Source of the DNA: Colimorpha sp034178965
GTDB taxonomy: Bacteria > Bacteroidota > Bacteroidia > Bacteroidales > P3
Length of the DNA stretch: 13,908 nt
NCBI GenBank assembly: GCA_034178965.1
Contig: JAXFQM010000209.1
Span: 1-13,908 of the forward strand
Reading direction: 5' to 3'
Part shown: piece after piece, positions 1-7,017 of the stretch
Layout: each line of letters opens with the position of its first letter
Numbering within the stretch: the stretch's first letter is position 1
Notes under the pieces: model-generated
Databases searched by the model: none
Seen by the model: only the letters and a program-made list of their open reading frames with translations
What the model was told of the DNA's origin: nothing
Program-made: the position numbers and the translations under genes

Positions 1-1013
1 TTGTAGGGTGAATTGAAGTTCTTCGGAAGATAGAACCCCATCATCATGGCCACGCCGATGGCTATGTCTGTGTAGCCGCTGAAGTCGGCATACACTTGCA
101 ACGAGTAGACAAACAAGGCGCTGAAGTTCTCGAAAGGGGTGAATAGCAGTGGATTGTCGAAGACGCGATCCACAAAGTTTACAGCAAGATAGTCGCTGAG
201 GATGATTTTCTTTGCCAGGCCGTTCAATATCCAAAAAAGGGCGATGCCGAATTGTCGGCGTGTAAGGAAATAGGGTTTGTATAGCTGCGGCACGAATTGT
301 TCGGCGCGCACTATGGGACCCGCCACAAGCTGGGGGAAAAAGGTGGTGTAGAAACCGAAGTCGAGGATGTGGCTCGCATGTGGCACCTTGCGTTTGTGCA
401 CGTCCACGATGTAACTGATGTTTTGGAAAGTGAAGAAAGAGATGCCCACAGGGAGGAGTATTTGGCTTGCGTCGAAACGCGGCTTGCTGGTAAAGTGGTT
501 GGCCCATTGGGCCAAGTAGTTCACCACGTCGTTTTGGGTGGAGAAGATGGTGTTGTATATGTCGGTGAAGAAGTATGCGTATTTGAAGTAGCATAGGATG
601 ACCAAGTTCACCGTGATGCCGGCTATCATCCAGCATTTTCTGCGTCGTTGTCGAGAGATGTCGCTGCCAGTGCTTTGCTCCGCCAAACGGTCCATCCTCA
701 CGCCGATGAGCCATCCCAAGAAAGTGGAGAAGATCAGCAGCAGCACGAATAGTCCCGAGGTTTTGTAATAGAAGAACAGGCTTACGAGCGTAAGGTATCC
801 GTTGCGCAGCAGGCGCCGACGCCGAGGCATCCGCGGCGTTCCGTCCACGTTCCGTGCCCCGTTGTCTGCGCCAGGCTTGCCCACGCACATAATGGTCGTG
901 TATAGGGCAAATACCAACAGAAAGAATGCCCAAAAGTTGAACTGGGTGAACAGTAGGGGGTGTTCTTGGTCGAAGGAGAACAGATTAGTAAGAAAGGTAA
1001 TAAGATCCCGCAT
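1..1013 (-). CDS. MBOAT-family membrane O-acyltransferase (AlgI/PatA-like), N-terminal 337 residues only
   Basis: Translating the minus strand from ATG at 1013 gives 337 residues with no stop; the gene continues past the left edge. It is a polytopic membrane protein with hydrophobic stretches near residues 26-44, 73-104 and 128-150, separated by Arg-rich, probably cytosolic loops (61-70 and 121-126). Family signatures of bacterial MBOAT O-acetyltransferases are visible: LPVGISFFTFQ at 187-197, PQLVAGPIVR at 227-236 and YADFSGYTDIAIG at 308-320, followed by NFNSPY at the edge. The catalytic His of the family lies further downstream, outside the window, so activity cannot be judged. Such proteins move acyl (usually acetyl) groups across the inner membrane to a partner that loads them on a glycan. 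The start overlaps the end of the upstream SGNH gene by 29 bp, and two SGNH hydrolases precede it, the usual partners. Family is secure; the substrate is unknown. Confidence 0.93.
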   Translation of the reverse strand, partial: MRDLITFLTNLFSFDQEHPLLFTQFNFWAFFLLVFALYTTIMCVGKPGADNGARNVDGTPRMPRRRRLLRNGYLTLVSLFFYYKTSGLFVLLLIFSTFLGWLIGVRMDRLAEQSTGSDISRQRRRKCWMIAGITVNLVILCYFKYAYFFTDIYNTIFSTQNDVVNYLAQWANHFTSKPRFDASQILLPVGISFFTFQNISYIVDVHKRKVPHASHILDFGFYTTFFPQLVAGPIVRAEQFVPQLYKPYFLTRRQFGIALFWILNGLAKKIILSDYLAVNFVDRVFDNPLLFTPFENFSALFVYSLQVYADFSGYTDIAIGVAMMMGFYLPKNFNSPY

Positions 1014-2325
1014 TCTGGTTTGTATCTTCTATTTTTGTACGGTCTAGATCTCCTGGCCTACGGTTGGTGAGGCGGTGGTTCGCGGCGTCGAACAGTGCAT
1101 TGGTCAGCAAGTTGCCCAACAATTCGTAGCCTGCGTGTGTGAAATGAATACGATCTTTTTGCCCCAGTTTTGCGTTGCGCCATAGGTTCATGCTTTTTAG
1201 GCCGCCCATGATTTCGAATTGGTCCCAAACGGCACCATGGGTCTCTTCTGCCAGATGGAACATCACTTCTCTCACCTCCAAGGCACGTTCGTTGGCAGCG
1301 TAGGAGCGCCCTACGCGGCGATAGCTGTCGTTGTTTGTCACGAAAATAAAGAAACAGTTTGGGTTTGTCGAACGCACGGAGTCAGCCAACTGTCGGTATT
1401 TGGCGTGGAATGTAGCGCTGTCGAAGGTGGGGCCGTGTGCGTCGTTTATGCCGATGCCGAAGATGACCATGTCGGGGCGCAGCAGACGCAGATCCCGAGT
1501 GAAGTAGGGGCATTTGTCGAGATAGTCTTTCAGTGAGGCTCCGTTCACGCCGATGGAATGATAGGTGAACCCATTGTCGCGGTTGCCCAGACATAACCCC
1601 GTAAGTGTGAATGCTCGCCCCCCATTGCAAGGCAACACAATACGGAAAGAATCTATATTGCGAGCCAAGTTGAAGACGTAGCGTCGTGTCGCGGGGTCCA
1701 CGTAAGAGGGGGTGATGTCGCGGCCGTCGTAGTTGATCAAGGGGACGAAGTCGCTGTCGCGTGGCAGGCTGTCGCTCAGGTAGCCCATAAGCACCACTTG
1801 GTTGGTCTTGTAGTCGATGCCTTCGTTGCGCAAGGCAATGTCTATGCAGGCAGTTGTGTCGCGCGCCGTGACGGCGATGCCGCACAGCCCCAGTTCCTTA
1901 GAAGGAGGGTTGTACACGCAGCGGCACAATTCCATAGGTTCCTTGCAATGCACAACGTAGTCTGGCGGGTTGTTGCATTTCTTGGCGGCCGAATAGGGGA
2001 ATGTCATGCCGCGTCCTCCCACCAAGTTGGGATAGGCTTTCATTAGGTTAGTGCGCACTTTATTGGGAAAGATGCCGGCCTGCACGTGCGAGGAGCCTAT
2101 GTGGACGATGTTCACGCACCCTTTGCCTGTCTCCGCCACGCGCAGCCACTTGTCAAAGAAAGCGTTCGCCAGCGAACTGTCTTTTCCTATGTGCAGTTGG
2201 TTGCTTTCGTAGTGTATGAAACTATGTAAACTGTCAAAGGGGACATGTTTCAGCGGTTGCGCCACCAAGGCGAGGTGCGATAAGCACAGAAAAACGAAAA
2301 GCGTGGGCAGAATTTCTTTTTTCAT
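985..2325 (-). CDS. Exported SGNH/GDSL-type hydrolase or esterase (distal copy)
   Basis: The protein has 446 residues. Residues 1-22 form a signal peptide (KK, then a hydrophobic core ending near VAQ), so it should act in the periplasm. SGNH blocks are visible: block I HIGSSH at 75-80 with Ser79 as likely nucleophile, block III GIGIND at 290-295 with Asn294, and block V DRIH at 391-394 supplying Asp391 and His394. The usual GDS of block I is GSS here, so the Asp before the nucleophile is replaced by Ser. Its C-terminal part resembles that of the neighbouring SGNH protein (an MGG..SM..W stretch followed by D..IHF), which suggests an old tandem duplication. It starts 9 bp after the upstream SGNH gene and overlaps the MBOAT start by 29 bp. 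A periplasmic acyl-transfer or deacylation step with the MBOAT protein is inferred from position; the glycan acted on is unknown. Confidence 0.9.
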   Translation of the reverse strand: MKKEILPTLFVFLCLSHLALVAQPLKHVPFDSLHSFIHYESNQLHIGKDSSLANAFFDKWLRVAETGKGCVNIVHIGSSHVQAGIFPNKVRTNLMKAYPNLVGGRGMTFPYSAAKKCNNPPDYVVHCKEPMELCRCVYNPPSKELGLCGIAVTARDTTACIDIALRNEGIDYKTNQVVLMGYLSDSLPRDSDFVPLINYDGRDITPSYVDPATRRYVFNLARNIDSFRIVLPCNGGRAFTLTGLCLGNRDNGFTYHSIGVNGASLKDYLDKCPYFTRDLRLLRPDMVIFGIGINDAHGPTFDSATFHAKYRQLADSVRSTNPNCFFIFVTNNDSYRRVGRSYAANERALEVREVMFHLAEETHGAVWDQFEIMGGLKSMNLWRNAKLGQKDRIHFTHAGYELLGNLLTNALFDAANHRLTNRRPGDLDRTKIEDTNQNAGSYYLSY

Positions 2326-2334
2326 CGCAAAAGG

Positions 2335-3762
2335 TTATATGTTTACGGTAAGAGTGTCTTGCTTGGCAGCCATCGCCCGTTTCCGCAGCAGGAATATCCT
2401 ATACATTTGGTCGAAGGCGTCGGCGAGGCGTTGCCCCATCAGGTGCACTCCTTTCATGGAAAAATGTATATAGTCCGACACGGCCAGTCCCTCGTTCACC
2501 CATGCCGCCATCGAATTTTTGCCGCCCATAGCGTCGTAGATGCTCCAATATGCTGCTCCGTGCGCCGTAACCGTATCGCGCAGCATCTGCACCACGGAAG
2601 GCAGGAAGGGGTAACTTTGCCTTTCTCCGTCTACGTTTGTTGCCATGTCCGATGGGCCTATGAAAAGCACTTTAGCCTGGGGGCACACCTTATGCATGAA
2701 GTCAATTTGGCGTCCCATGGTTTGGGCATAGACGGCGGTGTTTCTTGGCCCGCGCAGGTAGGGCACAGAATTGCCGCCAAATTGTAGTATGATGAGCCCC
2801 ACGTCCATAAGGCCGTATGCCGTTTCCAGTTGTTCGGGGTTTATCATGCTGAACTGCTGTCCGCTGCATCCGCGCAAAGGCACATTATCCACCGCCACGC
2901 CAGGGCCGTTGTCCACAAGGATGCCATAGATGTCGGCATCGCCAGACAGGTGTATCCGCAGCGAGTTGGTGTCCATGGGCAGGCTCCATTCAAAAGCGTG
3001 CACGCCAGGTTCCTCAATAGTTTGCGAGCCGCTGTTGTCGCCGTCCAATGAAACTGTCAAGGGGCCGGGTCGGTTGTTGAAAATGACTTTCACGTCTCTG
3101 AAGCGGCGCACCCGTTCGTCCACAAAGTTCTGTTTGCTGGCCTTGAAACTGATAGTTCCGCTGCCAGCGAGGTGTGCGCACCGCGCCAGTGGTCCGTAGT
3201 TGCCGTTTGCCCGTTGTACCGTATTGTCGCCATAGGAGGAAAGGATGGAGAAAGAGCCGCTCGTATATTGGTTGACGGCGAAGCTTGGTATGGTTTGCCA
3301 CCCCGGCTGCATGCCAGGGCCGCCGCCGCCGAAGAGACTTTGCATGTAGGTGCGCAGTTCCTGCGTCATGCGGTCCATCTCTATTTGTGAGTCGCCGTAA
3401 TGCACGATTCGTATGATGCGTCCGTCGCTTTTCGCTGTCTCCAGTTGTGCGAAGAGGTCGTCGAAGAAGCCCTCTTCCCCTTTAGGAAACCAAAAACGGA
3501 TGTTGCTGCTGTCGGCTAAGGACTGCATGTATGCGATGCTGTCCTGCAGGTCAGCAAGGATTTTTTGCTGCTTTTGCTTTGTGTCGTTGGCAAGAATTTC
3601 TTCCACGTTGGGTTTCCGTTCCTTTGCCAAAACCTTGTGCAGCGAGGGAAAGCGCAACGTAATGCTGCCCACCCGAATCCCTTCGGGTGGGAACACCACA
3701 CAGAGCACCGCCAGGCAAGCCACAATGGTGCAAAGGAACAGGAGTGAATGGCGAAGTTTCAC
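2335..3762 (-). CDS. Envelope SGNH/GDSL-type hydrolase or acyltransferase (proximal copy), GTG start
   Basis: The protein has 475 residues. A single hydrophobic N-terminal segment (about 6-24) is an uncleaved anchor or signal peptide. A Lys/Gln-rich helical stretch follows at about 43-85. Block I is HYGDSQ at 121-126 with Ser125 as nucleophile, block III is FGGNS at 328-332 with Asn331, and block V is DYIH at 430-433, so a complete SGNH catalytic set is present. The region between blocks I and III is long (about 200 residues) and rich in beta strands, as in alginate or peptidoglycan O-acetylation proteins that carry an inserted or carbohydrate-binding module; that comparison is inference. The start is GTG at 3762, sharing GTGA with the stop of lpxD, so translation is probably coupled to lpxD. 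The paralogous SGNH gene and the MBOAT gene follow. I take it as the main transferase or esterase of the cassette. Confidence 0.9.
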   Translation of the reverse strand: MKLRHSLLFLCTIVACLAVLCVVFPPEGIRVGSITLRFPSLHKVLAKERKPNVEEILANDTKQKQQKILADLQDSIAYMQSLADSSNIRFWFPKGEEGFFDDLFAQLETAKSDGRIIRIVHYGDSQIEMDRMTQELRTYMQSLFGGGGPGMQPGWQTIPSFAVNQYTSGSFSILSSYGDNTVQRANGNYGPLARCAHLAGSGTISFKASKQNFVDERVRRFRDVKVIFNNRPGPLTVSLDGDNSGSQTIEEPGVHAFEWSLPMDTNSLRIHLSGDADIYGILVDNGPGVAVDNVPLRGCSGQQFSMINPEQLETAYGLMDVGLIILQFGGNSVPYLRGPRNTAVYAQTMGRQIDFMHKVCPQAKVLFIGPSDMATNVDGERQSYPFLPSVVQMLRDTVTAHGAAYWSIYDAMGGKNSMAAWVNEGLAVSDYIHFSMKGVHLMGQRLADAFDQMYRIFLLRKRAMAAKQDTLTVNI

Positions 3763-4781
3763 TTCAGTTTCTTTTCCAGTTCTCGTATGCGGGCTTCTAT
3801 CTTGTCCAGGTTACGCATGATGACCATGTTGCGTTTCTGCTTGCGCGCATCCGTCGCAGGCGACCCCAGAACGACGCTGTCGGAAGGCACGTCGTTTGTC
3901 ACACCGCTTTGCGCCGCTATTGTCACGCGGTCGCCCACCTCGATATGTCCCACTATGCCCACTTGTCCGGCAAGGATGCAATTGGAGCCTATCTTGCTGC
4001 TGCCGGCCACACCGCTTTGCGAAGCCATGGCTGTGTTGTTGCCAATGACCACGTTGTGCGCCACTTGGCACAGGTTGTCTATTTTGGCGTTCTTGTGCAC
4101 CACAGTGCTGCCCATGGTGGAGCGGTCAATGCAGGTGTTGGCGCCTATCTCCACGTCATCCTCCACAACCACGTTGCCAATTTGGGGTATTTTGTCCCAA
4201 GTGCCGTCAGGCTTGGGGGCGAAGCCAAATCCGTCGGCTCCTACCACGCAGCCGCTGTGCAGTATGCAGCGGTTGCCTATCGACATTCCGCCGTATATCT
4301 TCACGCCAGCGTATAAGATGGTGTCGTCTCCCACGGTGGCGCCGTTGCCCACATAGGTCTGCGGGAAAATTTTCACGTTCTTGCCAATCTTGGCACCGTC
4401 TGCTATGACGGCGAATTCGCCCACATAGCAGCCATCTCCCATGGTGGCGGTGGGGGAGACGAAAGCCAGCGACGAAACGCCTTGTAGGCTCTGTTGCTGC
4501 ATCTTACCATAGGCCTCAAGCAGGGAGGCGAAAGCCAGGTAGGGATCTTTCACGCGTATTAGCGTGGTCGGTATGGGGTGTTCGGGCGTGAACTCGTTGC
4601 TCACCACCACGGCGGTGGCTTGTGTGTCGTAGATGTAATGTGTATACTTTGGGTTGGCAAGGAACGAGATACCGCCTGGGGTGCCTTCTTCTATTTTGCA
4701 AAGCGTCCAAATTTCGGCATTGGCGTCGCCTTCCACGGTGCCGCCCAACATGCCAGCAATGTCTTGTGTCTTGAATTTCAT
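3759..4781 (-). CDS. lpxD: UDP-3-O-(3-hydroxyacyl)glucosamine N-acyltransferase
   Basis: LpxD adds the second hydroxyacyl chain, N-linked to glucosamine, in lipid A synthesis; it is cytosolic and trimeric and uses acyl-ACP. The 340-residue product has the LpxD layout: an N-terminal uridine-binding domain (about 1-100, with the ISFLANPKY stretch at 38-46), then a left-handed beta-helix of hexapeptide repeats (about 105-310), then a charged C-terminal helix (315-340). The motif QVAHNVVIG at 239-247 carries the catalytic His242. I chose ATG at 4781, which gives the normal family length and start (MKFKTQDIAGML). The frame is open for 40 more codons to 4901, but that part is low complexity and unlike LpxD. 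The start lies 8 bp from a tandem 9-bp repeat. Its stop overlaps the next gene's GTG start. It is separated from lptC by 182 bp, so it may have its own promoter. Confidence 0.97.
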   Translation of the reverse strand: MKFKTQDIAGMLGGTVEGDANAEIWTLCKIEEGTPGGISFLANPKYTHYIYDTQATAVVVSNEFTPEHPIPTTLIRVKDPYLAFASLLEAYGKMQQQSLQGVSSLAFVSPTATMGDGCYVGEFAVIADGAKIGKNVKIFPQTYVGNGATVGDDTILYAGVKIYGGMSIGNRCILHSGCVVGADGFGFAPKPDGTWDKIPQIGNVVVEDDVEIGANTCIDRSTMGSTVVHKNAKIDNLCQVAHNVVIGNNTAMASQSGVAGSSKIGSNCILAGQVGIVGHIEVGDRVTIAAQSGVTNDVPSDSVVLGSPATDARKQKRNMVIMRNLDKIEARIRELEKKLK

Positions 4782-4789
4782 TAAAAATA

Positions 4790-4807
4790 TTGTTAACCTT
4801 GTTAACC
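4790..4807 (-). repeat. Tandem 9-bp direct repeat just upstream of the lpxD start
   Basis: TTGTTAACC occurs twice back to back (4790-4798 and 4799-4807); read in the lpxD direction this is GGTTAACAA twice. Each unit contains the palindrome GTTAAC. It sits 8 bp before the ATG, where it would cover the ribosome-binding region or a promoter-proximal operator. The repeat is seen directly; a regulatory role is inference. Confidence 0.6.
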
Positions 4808-4963
4808 GGTTGGAAGAATTCATTTGAGTTCGAGCCCTTCCCATCGCAAAAGCAGTCTCAACACTTTGCGACGGATATGAGGGAGTTTGATCCGTACTCA
4901 CATGGATTATCAGTTATTTTCGACATCATTGATACCGCCAACCATTTTTTGTTACTTTTTTAG

Positions 4964-5587
4964 TCAGTTTCCTGCCGTGTCCGCCCACTCCACGGTTCCG
5001 CGCTGTCGGTATATCTTGGCGTTTTCGAAGTTCTCGTCGCTCAAGAAGCCATCTCCATAAGTCTTACGTTGTCCATTTTGTGAGCGGACGGGGTGGTTGC
5101 TGTAGAGGATGCCATCCTTTTGGTTCCAGATGATGTCGGAAAGATAAATGGTGTCACCGCTAGAGAAGTCTATGATGACCACACTGTCGCGCGCCATCAT
5201 CGTTTTGCGTTCCTCCAGGCTGATGGCATACCGCGCCGTTAGGTTAACGCTGCGTTTTCCATCTTTGAGGAAGTCCACGTAGACGCCTTGGGGGTACACC
5301 ACTTTTCTTTCGGGCTTGCTGTAGCGGTAGATGAGTGGCGCCGCCAGTCGCATTTGGCGCACTCCGTTGCTGGAATGCGTGATGATGGCTCCTTCCATGG
5401 TCTCGTCAGGCAGCGTGTGCCTGTCAAACATCTTCACCTTCTGCATGTCGTTGCTGCAGCCGCATAGCGTGGCGGTGCAACATGCCAGGCCAAAGGCAAG
5501 GGAGAAAAGTCGGTGGCGTTTCAGAAAAACTTGAAACGCCACATGGGCTTTTCCCCCTTGCCTTTTGTGCTGGGTTATTCCCTCCAT
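4964..5587 (-). CDS. lptC: LPS export periplasmic lipoprotein LptC
   Basis: LptC links the inner-membrane LptBFG transporter to the periplasmic LptA bridge and passes LPS outward. The protein has 207 residues. After a long basic leader (1-26) comes a hydrophobic stretch (27-43) ending in the lipobox LCGC, with Cys44 as the likely lipidated residue. An LptC-type beta-jellyroll follows (about 50-200), with the typical features of the family: a WNQKDGILYS segment and then a GDGFLSDENF segment near 180. It starts 12 bp after the stop of the TPR gene, so the two are co-transcribed. The first ATG is at 5587; an in-frame GTG at codon 16 would give a more normal signal-peptide length. Family assignment rests on the domain pattern plus the TPR/OMP neighbours that usually accompany lptC in Bacteroidota. 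Sequence identity among LptC proteins is low, so confidence is not maximal. Confidence 0.85.
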   Translation of the reverse strand: MEGITQHKRQGGKAHVAFQVFLKRHRLFSLAFGLACCTATLCGCSNDMQKVKMFDRHTLPDETMEGAIITHSSNGVRQMRLAAPLIYRYSKPERKVVYPQGVYVDFLKDGKRSVNLTARYAISLEERKTMMARDSVVIIDFSSGDTIYLSDIIWNQKDGILYSNHPVRSQNGQRKTYGDGFLSDENFENAKIYRQRGTVEWADTAGN

Positions 5588-5599
5588 TACCCGAAAGGG

Positions 5600-6916
5600 T
5601 TATTTTCTGGTGCGAATGGTGGTGCTTTCGCCAATCCATCCTGGCACTACAAAGGAGTTTCCGTCTATGAGGTCAAGCATGAATGCCGTTTCCTGCTTGG
5701 GGAAATGTGCGCTGTAGGTGCTGATGATTTTGTTGGCCGCTTCCACGTTGGCAGGAGAGGAGTCAATATTGCGTGCGCGCACGGCTTTGTCCACTGCCGC
5801 CCAGTATGCGCTGGCACCGCCCATTCCGTCGTTCACGCTGTGGGCGTTGGAACCATACAGTTGTGCTATCAACAAGTAGGGTTCTCCGCTGCTGGGACGA
5901 ATTTCGGCAGCCTTGTAGTAGTCGTTGCGTGCCGCGCTGTAGGCGTTTTGTCCGTCATGGGCCAAGCCCAGAAGCAGGTAGGCCTTGTATTTGTCGTCCT
6001 CCTCGTCAAGTCCATTCGCAGCCTCGTTGGCATATTTCGCAGCTTCACCGTATTGTTTCTTATTATAGCACATCTGCGCCATTAGGAAGGCGGTGTTTGG
6101 CGAAGGCTCCAATTCGTGCAATTTAGCGCTGGCCTTGAAGAATAGTTCGGCATCGGTGCAACCCTTTTTGCGCATAATGTTTGTGATTTTCTTCAGCAGG
6201 TCCACGTCGTTGGAATTGTCCTCGAATTTTTTGCTATATATTTCCACCAGTTGGTTGCAACTGGCGAAAGGGGCGAAACCCGCCTCTACGTTGGAGGCGT
6301 AACTGCCAATCTTTTCGGCCTTTTCGGGTTCGTTGCGCATGGCTCTGTCAAGAATGTCGCTGGCCTTGTCGTAGGCGTCCACCACGAGCGAGGCGTCGCT
6401 TTTGCCAGCCGTCACGTATGCCACGGCGGCGTTGAAGAAGAGGTAGGCATATTCAGGGTCCATCTTGTCGCCGCCTTGTCTCACGGCCTCGGCATAGATG
6501 GGGTAGTACTCCTCTACCGCCTCCGCGCCTTTCAGTTTTTCCAAGTCGTGCGCCTTGCGTGCCAGGTTGTCGCCCACTTCGCCAAAGTACTTGATGCGTG
6601 TGTCGTAAAGAGCCATCAGTTCGTTGATGCGTGCGGTGCGTTCTTCCTTGGTCTTGGCGGCGTTAATTTTGGCATACATGATGTTGACGCCTCGGATATA
6701 GAGGTTCTTACTGCTTTGCGGACATTTGTCCACCACCTGCCGCCAAGCGTCGTAGGCGCCGGCGTAGTCTTTCATTTTATACATCTCGCTGTAGACGGAG
6801 GTGTTCATAATGCACTGCACGCTGTCTTCGGGGTTGCCGCCCCATTTCTGTGCGGACGCTGGCAAGGAGGCTGCCGTAAGCATAAGCGTAACTGCTAAAA
6901 TTCTGAACGTTTTCAT
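5600..6916 (-). CDS. Secreted tetratricopeptide-repeat protein of the lptC operon
   Basis: The protein has 438 residues. Residues 1-22 are a signal peptide ending in ASAQ, so it works in the periplasm or at the outer membrane. The body is almost wholly alpha-helical. TPR-like units are clearest near 275-304 (YNKKQYGEAAKYANEAA), 310-341 (YLLLGLAHDGQNAYSAARND and on) and 344-380, and weaker helical pairs fill 35-260. No catalytic motif is seen, so a scaffold role is likely. It sits directly upstream of lptC with a 12-bp gap, a pairing I know from Bacteroidota genomes, and this suggests a part in LPS transport or outer-membrane assembly; that function is inference. A 101-bp gap separates it from the outer-membrane protein gene before it. 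The start at 6916 is clear because the signal peptide begins there. Confidence 0.88.
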   Translation of the reverse strand: MKTFRILAVTLMLTAASLPASAQKWGGNPEDSVQCIMNTSVYSEMYKMKDYAGAYDAWRQVVDKCPQSSKNLYIRGVNIMYAKINAAKTKEERTARINELMALYDTRIKYFGEVGDNLARKAHDLEKLKGAEAVEEYYPIYAEAVRQGGDKMDPEYAYLFFNAAVAYVTAGKSDASLVVDAYDKASDILDRAMRNEPEKAEKIGSYASNVEAGFAPFASCNQLVEIYSKKFEDNSNDVDLLKKITNIMRKKGCTDAELFFKASAKLHELEPSPNTAFLMAQMCYNKKQYGEAAKYANEAANGLDEEDDKYKAYLLLGLAHDGQNAYSAARNDYYKAAEIRPSSGEPYLLIAQLYGSNAHSVNDGMGGASAYWAAVDKAVRARNIDSSPANVEAANKIISTYSAHFPKQETAFMLDLIDGNSFVVPGWIGESTTIRTRK

Positions 6917-7017
6917 TTCTTCTGTATAATATTTATTTATGTTATTGTTTCTTTTCGTTTTGTACTGTAGCCAGGGGCTTTATTGAAGCGTTAAGCATTG
7001 TTAGCAAACCGCATGTG

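Noticed and set aside
3687..4316. 209-codon plus-strand frame opposite lpxD, and a 202-codon one at 3748-4356
   Set aside because: They are antisense to the beta-helix repeats of lpxD and show only the reflected periodicity; lpxD is certain.
4782..4901. 40-residue N-terminal extension of lpxD
   Set aside because: Low-complexity Ser/Thr-rich sequence that precedes the normal LpxD start; family length fits the ATG at 4781. The DNA is better read as leader with a repeat.
6917..7017. Terminator between the OMP and TPR genes
   Set aside because: Only a 4-bp stem (AGCC/GGCT) is seen, without a proper T-tract in the transcription direction.
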